DNA from: Streptococcus sanguinis
GTDB taxonomy: Bacteria; Bacillota; Bacilli; Lactobacillales; Streptococcaceae
NCBI RefSeq assembly: GCF_900635155.1
Contig: NZ_LR134002.1
Coordinates: 1,116,001 to 1,180,000 of the forward strand
Length of the DNA: 64,000 nucleotides
Direction: 5' to 3'
This document shows, piece after piece, positions 43,106-52,100 of the stretch (the first letter of the stretch is position 1; each line of letters begins with the position of its first letter). Under the pieces are notes generated by a model. The model made no database searches. It saw only the letters and a program-made list of their open reading frames with translations, and was not told the DNA's origin. The position numbers were made by a program, and so were the translations under genes.

Positions 43106-44098
43106 ATGGAAACTAAAACTATGTCTTTTCGTGACACCATTATCCTCGCTATGTCTGAGGAAATGCGTCGCGATGAAAATGTACTCTTGATGGGAGAAGA
43201 TGTCGGAGTCTTTGGTGGAGATTTCGGAACATCTGTTGGTATGCTGGAAGAGTTTGGACCAGAGCGTGTACGTGACTGTCCGATTTCGGAAGCAGCGATT
43301 TCTGGAGCAGCAGCTGGAGCAGCTATGACAGGGCTGCGTCCAATCGTAGACATGACCTTTATGGACTTCTCTGTAATCGCTATGGATGCTATTGTCAACC
43401 AAGCCGCTAAAACGCGCTATATGTTTGGCGGAAAAGGACAAGTGCCAATGACTGTCCGTTGTGCAGCAGGTAATGGAGTTGGCTCTGCAGCTCAACACTC
43501 TCAGTCTTTGGAATCTTGGTTTACCCACATTCCAGGGCTTAAGGTAGTCGCTCCAGGAACTCCGGCAGATATGAAGGGGCTCCTTAAAGCTTCTATCCGA
43601 GACAACAACCCGGTCATTATCCTAGAATACAAGTCTGAATTTAACCAAAAAGGCGAGGTGCCACTAGATCCTGAGTATGTGATCCCACTCGGTGTAGGTG
43701 AAATCAAAAAAGAAGGTACCGATGTAACAGTTGTTACCTACGGCAAAATGCTGCGCCGTGTCATGCAGGCCGCTGAAGAATTAGCAGAAGAAGGTATCTC
43801 TGTAGAAGTGGTTGACCCGCGTACATTGGTGCCACTTGATAAAGACATTATCATCAATTCTGTTAAGAAGACTGGTAAGGTCGTTTTGGTTAATGATGCC
43901 CACAAAACTAGCGGTTTCATTGGTGAAATTTCAGCGATTATTTCTGAGTCTGAAGCATTTGACTATTTAGATGCTCCAATCCGCCGTTGTGCAGGTGAAG
44001 ATGTGCCAATGCCTTATGCACAAAACTTGGAAAATGCGATGATTCCGACCGTTGAAAGCATCAAAGACGCTATTCGGAAGACATATCATAAAGAATAA
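43106..44098 (+). CDS. pdhB: 2-oxo acid dehydrogenase E1 component, beta subunit
   Basis: 330 residues. Transketolase-like beta subunit: MGEDVGVFGGDFG (about 28-40), DCPISEAAISGAAAGAAMTGLRPIVDM (about 55-82), and the C-terminal VEVVDPRTLVPLDKD and APIRRCAGEDVPMPYA blocks. It forms the E1 heterotetramer with the preceding gene, 18 bp upstream. After it comes an unusual 710-bp gap with palindromes and tandem repeats before the E2 gene. Confidence 0.93.
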   Translation: METKTMSFRDTIILAMSEEMRRDENVLLMGEDVGVFGGDFGTSVGMLEEFGPERVRDCPISEAAISGAAAGAAMTGLRPIVDMTFMDFSVIAMDAIVNQAAKTRYMFGGKGQVPMTVRCAAGNGVGSAAQHSQSLESWFTHIPGLKVVAPGTPADMKGLLKASIRDNNPVIILEYKSEFNQKGEVPLDPEYVIPLGVGEIKKEGTDVTVVTYGKMLRRVMQAAEELAEEGISVEVVDPRTLVPLDKDIIINSVKKTGKVVLVNDAHKTSGFIGEISAIISESEAFDYLDAPIRRCAGEDVPMPYAQNLENAMIPTVESIKDAIRKTYHKE

Positions 44099-44125
44099 GG
44101 TATAATATAGAAAAGGCTTTCTCAC

Positions 44126-44163
44126 AGATTAGATTACATAAATTATTTTATGTAATCTAATCT
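44126..44163 (+). repeat. perfect 16-bp-arm palindrome in pdhB-pdhC gap
   Basis: Arms at 44126-44141 and 44148-44163 are exact inverted copies (AGATTAGATTACATAA) around ATTATT. It may act as a terminator or processing site of the upstream half of the operon, though the T-run is poor. Confidence 0.75.
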
Positions 44164-44179
44164 TGTGTAGAGGGTCAAA

Positions 44180-44580
44180 GTTGCTAAAATTTTACTAATT
44201 ACAGACAATCGATATTCGGACCGATTTTATCCGATGAGCGAATTAGTAGGTCTACAAGGTTGATTGCCGATAGCGGTAACCATAATAACTTTAGATACAT
44301 TTGTATCCAAGTTGCTTGTAGAGTTGCAACAGGAGAGAGTCGAATCGATAATATTCGACGAACGACTTAGTAAGTCTACTAGGGTGTCCGCTTGATAGCG
44401 GCAACCGTAGTAACTTGAGATACGTTTGTATCCAAGTTACTTGTAAAGTTGCAACAGGAGAGAGTTGAATCGATGATATTCGACGAACGACTTAGTAAGT
44501 CTACTAGGTTGGTCGCCGATAGCGACAACCGTAATAACTTGAGATACGTTTGTATCCAAGTTACTTGTAGAGTTGAACAC
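44180..44580 (+). repeat. about 125-bp tandem repeats in pdhB-pdhC gap
   Basis: Units start at GTTGC/GTTGA near 44180 (diverged, 143 bp), 44323, 44448 and 44572 (periods 125 and 124). Each contains ATATTCG, CTTAGTAAGTCTACTAGG, a GATAGCGGCAACC element and an inverted pair AACTT-GATAC...GTATC-AAGTT. No coding potential is apparent. Confidence 0.85.
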
Positions 44581-44593
44581 GGGCTAAAAGCTT

Positions 44594-44799
44594 GGAAAAA
44601 AGATAAAGCGCCTTGGCTTCATCGAAGCCTGCGTTGATTTCCTATTTTTCAGTCGCTTTTTAACGCCCTTAGTATCATGTAATTGAATTCGGACGGAGGT
44701 CTGTGAAAAAAAGATAGATTTCCTTGTGTTCATCGAACACAGCGTCAATCTCCTATTTTTTCATTGCCCTCTGCGTCCTTAATATCTTATAATAGAATT
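44594..44799 (+). repeat. two paralogous hairpin units with a compensated stem
   Basis: Units at 44594-44689 and 44703-44799 share GAAAAAA(A)GATA, CCTT, a small hairpin, GCGT(T/C)(G/A)AT, TCCTATTTTT and the trailing GTATCATG / ATATCTTA. The small hairpin is GGCTTC-ATC-GAAGCC in one and TGTGTTC-ATC-GAACACA in the other, so paired bases changed together. The second copy ends in a TATAAT-like box just upstream of the E2 gene. Confidence 0.75.
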
Positions 44800-44808
44800 G
44801 GAGAGGTC

Positions 44809-45852
44809 ATGGCTGATGATAAGCTAAGAGCGACTCCTGCAGCTAGAAAGTTAGCGGATGATTTGGGAATCAACCTCTATGATGTTTCTGGCTCAGGTGC
44901 AAACGGTCGTGTCCACAAAGAAGACGTGGAAACTTATAAAGATACAAATGTGGTGCGCATTTCACCACTGGCAACACGAATTGCCCAAGAACACAATATT
45001 GCTTGGCAAGAGATTCAAGGAACTGGCCATCGTGGTAAGATTATGAAGAAGGATGTCCTTGCCTTCTTGCCCGAGAATGTTGAGAGCGATACAATCAAAT
45101 CTCCTGCTCAAATTGAAAAAGTGGAAGAAGTGCCTGATAATGTCACTCCTTACGGTGAAATTGAGCGTATTCCAATGACGCCAATGCGGAAGGTTATCGC
45201 TCAGCGGATGGTAGAATCTTACCTGACAGCGCCAACATTCACCCTTAACTATGATGTTGATATGACAGAAATGCTGGCCTTGCGTAAAAAAGTGCTAGAG
45301 CCAATCATGGAAGCAACTGGCAAGAAAGTAACTGTCACAGACCTGCTTTCGATGGCTGTTGTGAAGACACTGATGAAACATCCTTACCTCAATTCGACCT
45401 TGACAGAGGATGGCAAAACCATTATCACACACAACTATGTCAACCTTTCAATGGCAGTCGGTATGGATAATGGCCTGATGACACCAGTTGTCTACAATGC
45501 AGAAAAAATGAGCCTATCAGAGCTTGTAGTAGCCTTTAAAGATGTAATCGGACGTACCTTGGAAGGCAAGTTGGCTCCAAGCGAGCTGCAAAATTCAACC
45601 TTCACAATCAGTAACTTAGGTATGTTTGGCGTTCAGTCCTTTGGTCCAATCATCAACCAGCCAAACTCTGCTATCTTGGGCGTAAGCTCAACAGTGGAAA
45701 AACCTGTCGTTGTTAACGGCGAAATTGTTATCCGTCCAATTATGAGTCTGGGCTTGACTATTGATCACCGTGTTGTTGACGGAATGGCTGGAGCTAAGTT
45801 TATGAAGGACTTGAAGGCTTTGATTGAAGACCCAATTTCAATGTTGGTATAA
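44809..45852 (+). CDS. pdhC: 2-oxo acid dehydrogenase E2 component (acyltransferase) without lipoyl domain
   Basis: 347 residues. It lacks the N-terminal lipoyl domain usual for E2. It starts with a peripheral subunit-binding domain (KLRATPAARKLADDLGINL... VSGSGANGRVHKEDVE, about 4-42), then a second similar domain (ISPLATRIAQEHNI... GTGHRGKIMKKDV, about 49-86), then the catalytic domain with DHRVVDGMAGAKF (His near 319). The lipoyl function is probably supplied by the E3 protein, which carries one. ATG at 44809 has GGAGAGG. Confidence 0.92.
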   Translation: MADDKLRATPAARKLADDLGINLYDVSGSGANGRVHKEDVETYKDTNVVRISPLATRIAQEHNIAWQEIQGTGHRGKIMKKDVLAFLPENVESDTIKSPAQIEKVEEVPDNVTPYGEIERIPMTPMRKVIAQRMVESYLTAPTFTLNYDVDMTEMLALRKKVLEPIMEATGKKVTVTDLLSMAVVKTLMKHPYLNSTLTEDGKTIITHNYVNLSMAVGMDNGLMTPVVYNAEKMSLSELVVAFKDVIGRTLEGKLAPSELQNSTFTISNLGMFGVQSFGPIINQPNSAILGVSSTVEKPVVVNGEIVIRPIMSLGLTIDHRVVDGMAGAKFMKDLKALIEDPISMLV

Positions 45853-45925
45853 GATTTTTCTTTGCTATTCTAAAAAGCAAAGAGGCACTCAGCAAATGAA
45901 AAACTAGTTAGAAAAGGAAAGAAAA

Positions 45926-47632
45926 ATGGCTTTAGAAGTAATTATGCCCAAAGCCGGCGTGGATATGACCGAAGGGCAAATTGTCCAATGGAATAAGAAA
46001 GTCGGCGAATTTGTCAAAGAAGGAGAAATCCTTTTGGAAATCATGACTGACAAGGTCAGCATGGAATTGGAAGCTGAAGAAGATGGCTATCTGATTGCCA
46101 TTCTCAAAGGTGACGGAGAAACTGTTCCAGTAACGGAAGTCATCGGTTACTTGGGAGAAGAAGGAGAAAATATCCCAACTTCTGGCGGATCTGCACCTGC
46201 GGAAGCACCAACTCCTGCAACAACGGCAACAAGCACAGATGATGATAAGAGTGATGATGCTTACGATATCGTTGTTATCGGTGGCGGACCTGCTGGTTAT
46301 GTAGCGGCCATCAAAGCAGCTCAGCTGGGTGGCAAGATTGCCTTGGTTGAGAAGTCTGAGCTAGGCGGAACCTGCTTGAACCGTGGCTGTATTCCTACCA
46401 AGACTTACCTGCACAATGCTGAAATCATTGAAAACCTTGGTCATGCAGCGAGTCGCGGTATCATTATCGAAAATCCAAGCTTCTCAGTAGACATGGACAA
46501 GGTTCTAGAAACTAAAAACAAGGTTGTCAATACGCTTGTTGGCGGTGTTGCTGGCCTTCTCCGAAGCTATGGCGTAGATGTTCATAAGGGGATTGGTACC
46601 ATTACTAAAGACAAGAATGTTCTTGTAAACGGCAGCGAGTTGCTAGAAACGAAGAAGATTATCTTGGCTGGTGGTTCCAAAGTCAGCAAGATCAATGTTC
46701 CTGGCATAGAATCATCTCTCGTCATGACCAGTGATGATATTCTGGAAATGAACGAAGTGCCAGAAAATCTGGTTATTATCGGCGGTGGTGTTGTTGGTAT
46801 TGAGCTAGGCCAAGCCTTCATGACATTTGGCTCAAAAGTTACCGTTATCGAAATGATGGACCGCATTGTACCAGCTATGGATGCGGAAGTTTCTAAAAAC
46901 CTTCGCCTCATCTTGGAGCGCAAGGGCATGACAATTTTGACTGAAACCAAGTTGGAAGAAATCGTCGAAGAAAACGGCAAACTCCGTATCAAGGTTGAAG
47001 GAAAAGAAGATATTCTAGCAGATAAGGCTCTGCTGTCTATCGGACGCGTGCCAGACCTAGAAGGCATCGGTGAGGTTGAATTCGAACTGGATCGCGGCCT
47101 TATCAAGGTCAATGAGTACATGGAAACTTCTGTTCTAGGTATTTACGCACCAGGTGATATCAATGGTACTAAGATGCTGGCTCATGCAGCCTTCCGTATG
47201 GGTGAAGTTGCTGCTGAAAATGCTCTGAAAGGCAATCACCATGTTGCTAAACTCAATCTGACACCTGCGGCTATCTACACCCTGCCAGAAGTAGCAGCAG
47301 TTGGTTTGACAGAAGAGCAAGCTCGTGAGAAATACGATGTAGCAATTGGTAAGTTTAACTTCGCTGCTAACGGCCGTGCTATTGCTTCAGACGCAGCTCA
47401 AGGCTTCGTTAAAGTCATCGCTGACAAGAAGTATGGTGAAGTGCTTGGTGTCCATATCATCGGTCCTGCTGCTGCAGAATTGATCAACGAAGCATCAACC
47501 ATCATCGAAATGGAAATCACCGTAGAAGAAATGCTTAAGACCATTCACGGTCACCCAACTTTCTCAGAAGTTATGTACGAAGCATTTGCGGACGTACTGG
47601 GATTGGCAGTTCACTCACCTAAGAAAAAATAA
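45926..47632 (+). CDS. lpdA: dihydrolipoamide dehydrogenase (E3) with N-terminal lipoyl domain
   Basis: 568 residues, about 100 longer than plain E3. Residues 1-80 are a lipoyl domain with the modified Lys in IMTDKVSME (about 43). An Ala/Pro/Thr linker follows, then the flavoprotein: GGGPAGYVAAIKAAQ, the redox pair GGTCLNRGC, NAD-binding IIGGGVVGIELGQ, and the C-terminal HGHPTFSEVMYEA with the catalytic His-Glu. It reoxidises lipoyl groups of the complex. lplA follows. Confidence 0.95.
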   Translation: MALEVIMPKAGVDMTEGQIVQWNKKVGEFVKEGEILLEIMTDKVSMELEAEEDGYLIAILKGDGETVPVTEVIGYLGEEGENIPTSGGSAPAEAPTPATTATSTDDDKSDDAYDIVVIGGGPAGYVAAIKAAQLGGKIALVEKSELGGTCLNRGCIPTKTYLHNAEIIENLGHAASRGIIIENPSFSVDMDKVLETKNKVVNTLVGGVAGLLRSYGVDVHKGIGTITKDKNVLVNGSELLETKKIILAGGSKVSKINVPGIESSLVMTSDDILEMNEVPENLVIIGGGVVGIELGQAFMTFGSKVTVIEMMDRIVPAMDAEVSKNLRLILERKGMTILTETKLEEIVEENGKLRIKVEGKEDILADKALLSIGRVPDLEGIGEVEFELDRGLIKVNEYMETSVLGIYAPGDINGTKMLAHAAFRMGEVAAENALKGNHHVAKLNLTPAAIYTLPEVAAVGLTEEQAREKYDVAIGKFNFAANGRAIASDAAQGFVKVIADKKYGEVLGVHIIGPAAAELINEASTIIEMEITVEEMLKTIHGHPTFSEVMYEAFADVLGLAVHSPKKK

Positions 47633-47647
47633 TTTAAAAGATAGATT

Positions 47648-47682
47648 AGACTGGGCATAAATCATCGTTCCAGTCTCTATCG
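47648..47682 (+). promoter_or_regulatory. hairpin and promoter-like box between lpdA and lplA
   Basis: AGACTGG / CCAGTCT inverted repeat (extended by outer GATAGA / TCTATC) next to GTATAAAG and an AGAGG ribosome binding site. Possibly an attenuator or separate start of lplA. Confidence 0.45.
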
Positions 47683-47698
47683 TATAAAGAGGTAGCTT

Positions 47699-48688
47699 AT
47701 GAAATACATTGTTAACTACTCAAATGATACAGCTTTTAATATTGCTCTGGAAGAATATGCTTTCAAACACCTCTTAGATGAGGATGAAATTTTCCTGCTC
47801 TGGATTAACAAACCCTCTATCATAGTGGGACGTCACCAAAATACCATCGAAGAAATCAACCGTGATTATGTTCGTGAGCATGGCATTGAGGTCGTACGTC
47901 GTATCAGTGGCGGTGGAGCTGTTTATCATGATCTAAACAACCTTAACTACACCATTATCTCCAAGGAAAGCGAAGACCGCGCTTTTGACTTCAAGAGCTT
48001 TTCTACGCCGGTTATCAACACCTTGGCTGAACTTGGAGTAAAGGCTGAATTCACCGGCCGTAATGATCTGGAGATTGATGGCAAGAAGTTCTGTGGCAAT
48101 GCACAGGCCTATATTAATGGCCGTATCATGCACCATGGCTGCCTACTCTTTGATGTTGATTTGTCTGTCTTGGCCAATGCGCTTAAGGTTTCTAAAGACA
48201 AGTTCGAATCAAAAGGCGTTAAATCCGTCCGTGCACGCGTGACAAATATTGTCAATGAATTACCAGAAAAGATTACTGTCGAAGAATTCCGCGACCTGCT
48301 TCTGGACTACATGAAGAAAGAATATCCAGAAATGACAGAATATGTTTTCTCCGAGAATGAACTGGAAGAAATCAAGCAAATCAGAGATAGCAAGTTTGGA
48401 ACTTGGGACTGGAACTACGGTAAATCACCTGAATACAACGTGCGCCGTGGGACCAAGTTTACCAGCGGTAAGGTAGAAATCTTTGCCAATGTTGTTGAAT
48501 CAAAGATTCAGGATATTAAAATCTATGGAGACTTTTTTGGTATTGAAGACGTAGCAGCAGTAGAAGATGTGCTGCGCGGCGTTAAATACGAACGCGAAGA
48601 TGTCCTTAAAGCTCTTGAAACGATTGATATCAGCCGCTACTTTGCTGGAATCAGCAGAGAAGAGATTGCTGAAGCTATCGTTGGTTAA
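47699..48688 (+). CDS. lplA: lipoate-protein ligase
   Basis: 329 residues. Attaches lipoate to lipoyl domains through a lipoyl-AMP intermediate. Motifs are RRISGGGAVYHDLNNLNYT (about 66-84), FTGRNDLEIDGKKFCGNAQ (about 120-138) and an accessory C-terminal domain (FGTWDWNYGKSPEYN). Its place behind the lipoyl-bearing E3 shows that it serves this complex. It ends before a strong terminator. Confidence 0.94.
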   Translation: MKYIVNYSNDTAFNIALEEYAFKHLLDEDEIFLLWINKPSIIVGRHQNTIEEINRDYVREHGIEVVRRISGGGAVYHDLNNLNYTIISKESEDRAFDFKSFSTPVINTLAELGVKAEFTGRNDLEIDGKKFCGNAQAYINGRIMHHGCLLFDVDLSVLANALKVSKDKFESKGVKSVRARVTNIVNELPEKITVEEFRDLLLDYMKKEYPEMTEYVFSENELEEIKQIRDSKFGTWDWNYGKSPEYNVRRGTKFTSGKVEIFANVVESKIQDIKIYGDFFGIEDVAAVEDVLRGVKYEREDVLKALETIDISRYFAGISREEIAEAIVG

Positions 48689-48710
48689 AATATGACATTA
48701 TGACATAAAG

Positions 48711-48741
48711 AAAACCAAGCTCTCGAAGAGTTTGGTTTTTC
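48711..48741 (+). terminator. terminator of the pdh-lplA operon
   Basis: AAAACCAA-G-CTCT / AGAG-T-TTGGTTTTT hairpin with a T-run. Confidence 0.85.
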
Positions 48742-48861
48742 ATGTAAACAGTATATTTCAAATCAACAACATTCTTACGTTTCCTTAACCAGCTAGTTTT
48801 CTCTAGGCTTTATCTACCAGATATGATAAAATGATAGGGAATCAGAGAAAGAGGTGTCTTG

Positions 48862-49500
48862 ATGCAGAAAGTCCCAGTAGAAAGCCTTGGTCTGTTTGAG
48901 CAGTTGGACCGCACAGTTGTAGCTTTTCTGAAGAAAAAACCATCTCCTAATCCAGACAACTTTTATGTTAGCATATCTGCAGAAGATTATGAGAAAAAGA
49001 AAGAAGAATTTGAAAAATCAGGCTATCAAGCCGTGAAATTGCCACTTGGCATGGCGTTAGATAATGTTATTCAGCAACCTTCTTTCCAAAATCTTGTCAT
49101 TGGCGGGCTCTACATGGTAGATGTCTTCGTTCCCAAGGAAGACCTAATGCCCTTAAAGGACCTAGTTGATAGCTTCTGCATCATGTTTGCAGCAGCTAAT
49201 AATCGAATAGAGAATATCAAGGCTTACGATCTGATGAAGAGTAAAACTGTCTATTTTATCGGAAGACTCTTCACGGACAACCCTCAGCCAGGTGATGAAG
49301 TTAGCTTTGAAGGGCTGAATAGGGAGACAGCAGACGGCTCCTACGAAGCGGTCAAATGCTTCCTAACTAGAGAAAGCGCTGAAAAGTACAATGCCAAAAA
49401 TCGACCTGTCACAGCAGCAAACCTTGAACATCTCAAGCACTTCTGGGGCAAGCCGCTGATTGTTGAACCACATCGAAATTATTGGATTGAGTTTATATAA
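48862..49500 (+). CDS. hypothetical conserved protein
   Basis: 212 residues, soluble, mixed alpha/beta, no signal peptide or membrane segment. The N-terminal half has a Lys-rich helix (SAEDYEKKKEEFEKSGYQ), and the C-terminal half begins RLFTDNPQPGDEVSFEGLN, a possible small beta domain. ATG at 48862 with GAAAGAGG upstream; a TTG codon directly before it is not used. A terminator follows. I do not recognise the family. Confidence 0.6.
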   Translation: MQKVPVESLGLFEQLDRTVVAFLKKKPSPNPDNFYVSISAEDYEKKKEEFEKSGYQAVKLPLGMALDNVIQQPSFQNLVIGGLYMVDVFVPKEDLMPLKDLVDSFCIMFAAANNRIENIKAYDLMKSKTVYFIGRLFTDNPQPGDEVSFEGLNRETADGSYEAVKCFLTRESAEKYNAKNRPVTAANLEHLKHFWGKPLIVEPHRNYWIEFI

Positions 49501-49501
49501 A

Positions 49502-49542
49502 AGAAAGAGCGAAGTATCTACAATAGATTTCTCGCTCTTTTG
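49502..49542 (+). terminator. bidirectional terminator between hypothetical gene and xerS
   Basis: GAAAGAGCGA / TCGCTCTTTTG stem with a long loop. Confidence 0.75.
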
Positions 49543-49579
49543 TTGCACTCTTTTTTCACATATTTTAAATTATGTAACT

Positions 49580-50653
49580 TTATAGTTTATCCAAAGCATT
49601 CTTTTGCTCGTCATTGACAATGTGGGTGTAGAGGTCCGTTACCTGAGTGCTAGCATGTCCTAGCTGATGACTGACGAGAACTTGAGACTTGGTTGCATCG
49701 TATAAACGTGTAGCAAGCGTATGGCGGAGTTTGTGAGGCGTCACTCGCACCTTGAAGTCCTCAGAATACTTGGCCACCATTTTTTCGACACTAGAAGCAT
49801 CGATTCGATTAGGAGTGCCACGGTATTCAGTCAAAAAGAAGGCTGTATCAGTCTTTTCGGCCTTGTATCGTTTGCTTCGAATGCTCAGATAGTCTTCTAA
49901 ATAGGGCTTAGCAAAAGCAGCAACATTGACAGAATCCCTTTTCCCCCCTTTTCTAGTCACTTCAATGACCATCATTTTGAGATTGATGTCTTTTAGGTCT
50001 AGATTGACAGCTTCAGACAGACGAACACCAGAGGCTAGCAGCAAGGCAATGATGGCTAGATCACGTTCCTTGTTTTTGTTGAAGGAGGACAGAGCGCGGT
50101 TAGAGAGCTTCTTAGGGTACTCCGTATCAATATACTGGAGAAATTCTTCCGTCTCATCCCCTAAAAAGAGCTTCTGCTTAATGTTCTCTGCACGAGCAGC
50201 CAGAGTTTCCTTTTTCTTCTTGGTAGCAACCTTTTTCATCACATTTCGATAGAAGTAGGGCTCACCTTGCTCGTTTTCCACTTCCTCAGTCAAATATTTG
50301 TAGAGGCTGGACAAGGCTGAAAGAGTCCGGTTGATGGTTGTCTGGGAAACACCGTTTTGAGTCGTATTAGCATTGAGAAGCGGCCGCTCTCGCAGATACA
50401 GAATGAAGGCCTCCATGTCTTTCTTGGTCATATTTTCCAAGACCGATAGAGGAATCTCAGCAATATGCGAAGCATCCGTTATACCAGATTCAAGCACCCA
50501 GTTAAAAAAGCGATCATATTCTTTGAGGTATTCGTATAAGGTTGTAAAACTATAAGGCACCGCCAGCTTAGACTGGTAATATTCCAGAATGTACCAAGGC
50601 ATAGTGGCCTTGAGTTTATCAATTCTTTCTAATAGCAATTCACGTTTCACCAC
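49580..50653 (-). CDS. xerS: tyrosine recombinase XerS
   Basis: 357 residues. Streptococcal single Xer recombinase that resolves chromosome dimers at difSL. The N-terminal SAM-like DNA-binding domain is followed by the catalytic Arg in [15 protein letters not shown] (about 217), [13 protein letters not shown] with His/Arg (about 305-310), [16 protein letters not shown] with the second His and nucleophile Tyr (about 340). It is transcribed away from the adjacent dif site, the standard arrangement. Confidence 0.96.
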   Translation of the reverse strand: MVKRELLLERIDKLKATMPWYILEYYQSKLAVPYSFTTLYEYLKEYDRFFNWVLESGITDASHIAEIPLSVLENMTKKDMEAFILYLRERPLLNANTTQNGVSQTTINRTLSALSSLYKYLTEEVENEQGEPYFYRNVMKKVATKKKKETLAARAENIKQKLFLGDETEEFLQYIDTEYPKKLSNRALSSFNKNKERDLAIIALLLASGVRLSEAVNLDLKDINLKMMVIEVTRKGGKRDSVNVAAFAKPYLEDYLSIRSKRYKAEKTDTAFFLTEYRGTPNRIDASSVEKMVAKYSEDFKVRVTPHKLRHTLATRLYDATKSQVLVSHQLGHASTQVTDLYTHIVNDEQKNALDKL

Positions 50654-50699
50654 AATTCTCCGTTTTCTCTATAACAGTAGTATAGCATATCTAGATATA

Positions 50700-50732
<33 letters not shown>

Positions 50733-50780
50733 GATAGAGAGAAGTAAGCAATCTGACTTTACTACAAAATAGATAATAAA

Positions 50781-50820
50781 AACAAGACAGAATTGATGAG
50801 CTAAACTCTGTCTTGTTTTT
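50781..50820. terminator. terminator-like hairpin between dif and mepB remnant
   Basis: AACAAGACAGA / TCTGTCTTGTT perfect stem with a 15-nt loop; T-run on the + side (TTTTT). Confidence 0.7.
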
Positions 50821-50828
50821 CCTAAAAC

Positions 50829-51170
50829 TTATTCTTCTAATTCGATTTTTTGAAAATAATCCAGTTGCCATTTTTGTGTTGCCTGAGCTGTTTTATTTAA
50901 ATTTGTGCACCAGGACGGATAAAAACGCATAGCCATCTTTCCTTTACAATCCTTTCTAGAAAGAATTTTTTTACTGATAGCTACCTCTTTGGGAATTATA
51001 AATAAACCACAATGACAGTCGTCGATAACGACAATAAACCAGTTCAGTTCATCTATATTCTTGATCGTCCTTTGGCTTAATCAAAATGCTTTCATAGTCT
51101 TCATTCCATTTTTCATTTATCAGATCGAAGTTACCATAATACCTAATGAAGAATCTCTACCATTTTCATT
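50829..51170 (-). pseudogene. mepB-like remnant, frameshifted
   Basis: On the minus strand one frame reads NFDLINEKWNEDYESILIKPKDDQEYR and stops. A shifted frame continues with DELNWFIVVIDD, GLFIIPKEVAISKKILS, then FYPSWCTNLNKTAQATQKWQLDYF and a stop at 50829. This is the MepB family pattern (IFPKEVL...YPPW...NKTA..TQKWQ). A frameshift near 51054 breaks it, and no start with a ribosome binding site is visible, so it is an inactive copy. Confidence 0.7.
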
Positions 51171-51221
51171 GTTTTATTGTCTTTCTAATTTTTACTAAAA
51201 TTAAATTATGTAAAATATTTA

Positions 51222-52022
51222 CTATAACAAAAACTCCCTAATCAAATCAATTACCTGATCATTTTGCGGCAAGGAAGAATGATGGGCATCCTTGCCTACG
51301 ACGACTACCTCTCTGTGCGAGGCAATCTTTCCTTTGTAAATCAAACTCCCGGCCTCTACACTGCTTTTATGGACAATTCCGTCACCATCTCGGAAAAAGA
51401 TTCCCAAAATCGACAAATGCTGAAGCTTCTTAGGAAGTTTTTCCTGGTTGGCTACAAAGTCATCTAACATCTCAACTCGATGATTGAGATTCTTCTTGTT
51501 CAGATTATAAGGACTGCCAATAGTCAGGAGTTTTTCCATCTCAAGTCCGGAATGATTTGCTAGGTATTGCTGCAGAAATACTGTATAAACTAGACCACCG
51601 TTAGAATGCCCCAGCGCCTTAAACCTGTTAAAAGAATACTTCTCTCGTAAGACAGTCAAGACAGCGTCAAACATTGCTGCCTGCTGCTTTATATTTTCAT
51701 AACCATCACGATTATTTTGAAAGCCAATCACAAAAATGGGGTTTATGTCTTTCCGCTTCAAATGCCCTCTGTAGGTCATGTGTCCGTCATTCCAGACTTT
51801 AATACGGACCAGACTATGATTCGGATGCTGATTCCTGTTAATTTTTTTAACCATTCGATTAAAACGATTCTCTGTCGCCGAACTACCTGGAATCATGATA
51901 ATAGGACGTATTTCGACCTTGCTGGTAGGTAGATGAGAAATAGGGTGGGAAGGCATCTTGTTTAATAATTTTTGAAAGGTCTTAGCAAGTCGATGAATGC
52001 ATCGAGTCAAAAAAGGCTTCAT
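51222..52022 (-). CDS. alpha/beta hydrolase, DUF915 type
   Basis: 266 residues. IIMIPGSSATENRFNRMV (oxyanion region), nucleophile elbow LGHSNGGLVYTVF (Ser about 134), LTIGSPYNL and the late DAHHSSLPQND with the catalytic His. DUF915 hydrolases are often annotated as cell-surface hydrolases, but this copy has no clear signal peptide. The start at 52022 has GGAG upstream; a longer in-frame start at 52061 is less likely because it enters the terminator. A second, membrane-anchored relative is at 58.3-59.2 kb. Confidence 0.8.
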   Translation of the reverse strand: MKPFLTRCIHRLAKTFQKLLNKMPSHPISHLPTSKVEIRPIIMIPGSSATENRFNRMVKKINRNQHPNHSLVRIKVWNDGHMTYRGHLKRKDINPIFVIGFQNNRDGYENIKQQAAMFDAVLTVLREKYSFNRFKALGHSNGGLVYTVFLQQYLANHSGLEMEKLLTIGSPYNLNKKNLNHRVEMLDDFVANQEKLPKKLQHLSILGIFFRDGDGIVHKSSVEAGSLIYKGKIASHREVVVVGKDAHHSSLPQNDQVIDLIREFLL

Positions 52023-52053
52023 TCTAGTCTCCGTATCTGAATCTGATGTTTTC

Positions 52054-52097
52054 AAAAACAAGCCACATAAAACTTAGTTATGCGACTTGTTTTTTTG
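52054..52097 (-). terminator. terminator downstream of ffh
   Basis: AACAAG..CATAA pairs with TTATG..CTTGTT across a short loop. T-runs are present on both sides, so it can act in both directions. Confidence 0.7.
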
Positions 52098-52100
52098 TTA

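Noticed and set aside
42434-43528. Long minus-strand open frame opposite the E1 genes
   Set aside because: Shadow of the E1-alpha and E1-beta genes, which have complete catalytic motifs. The antisense product has no recognisable fold.
44449-44637. 62-codon frame in the tandem repeats of the pdh/aco gap
   Set aside because: It spans the repeat boundary and hairpins with no homology; it is best explained as non-coding.
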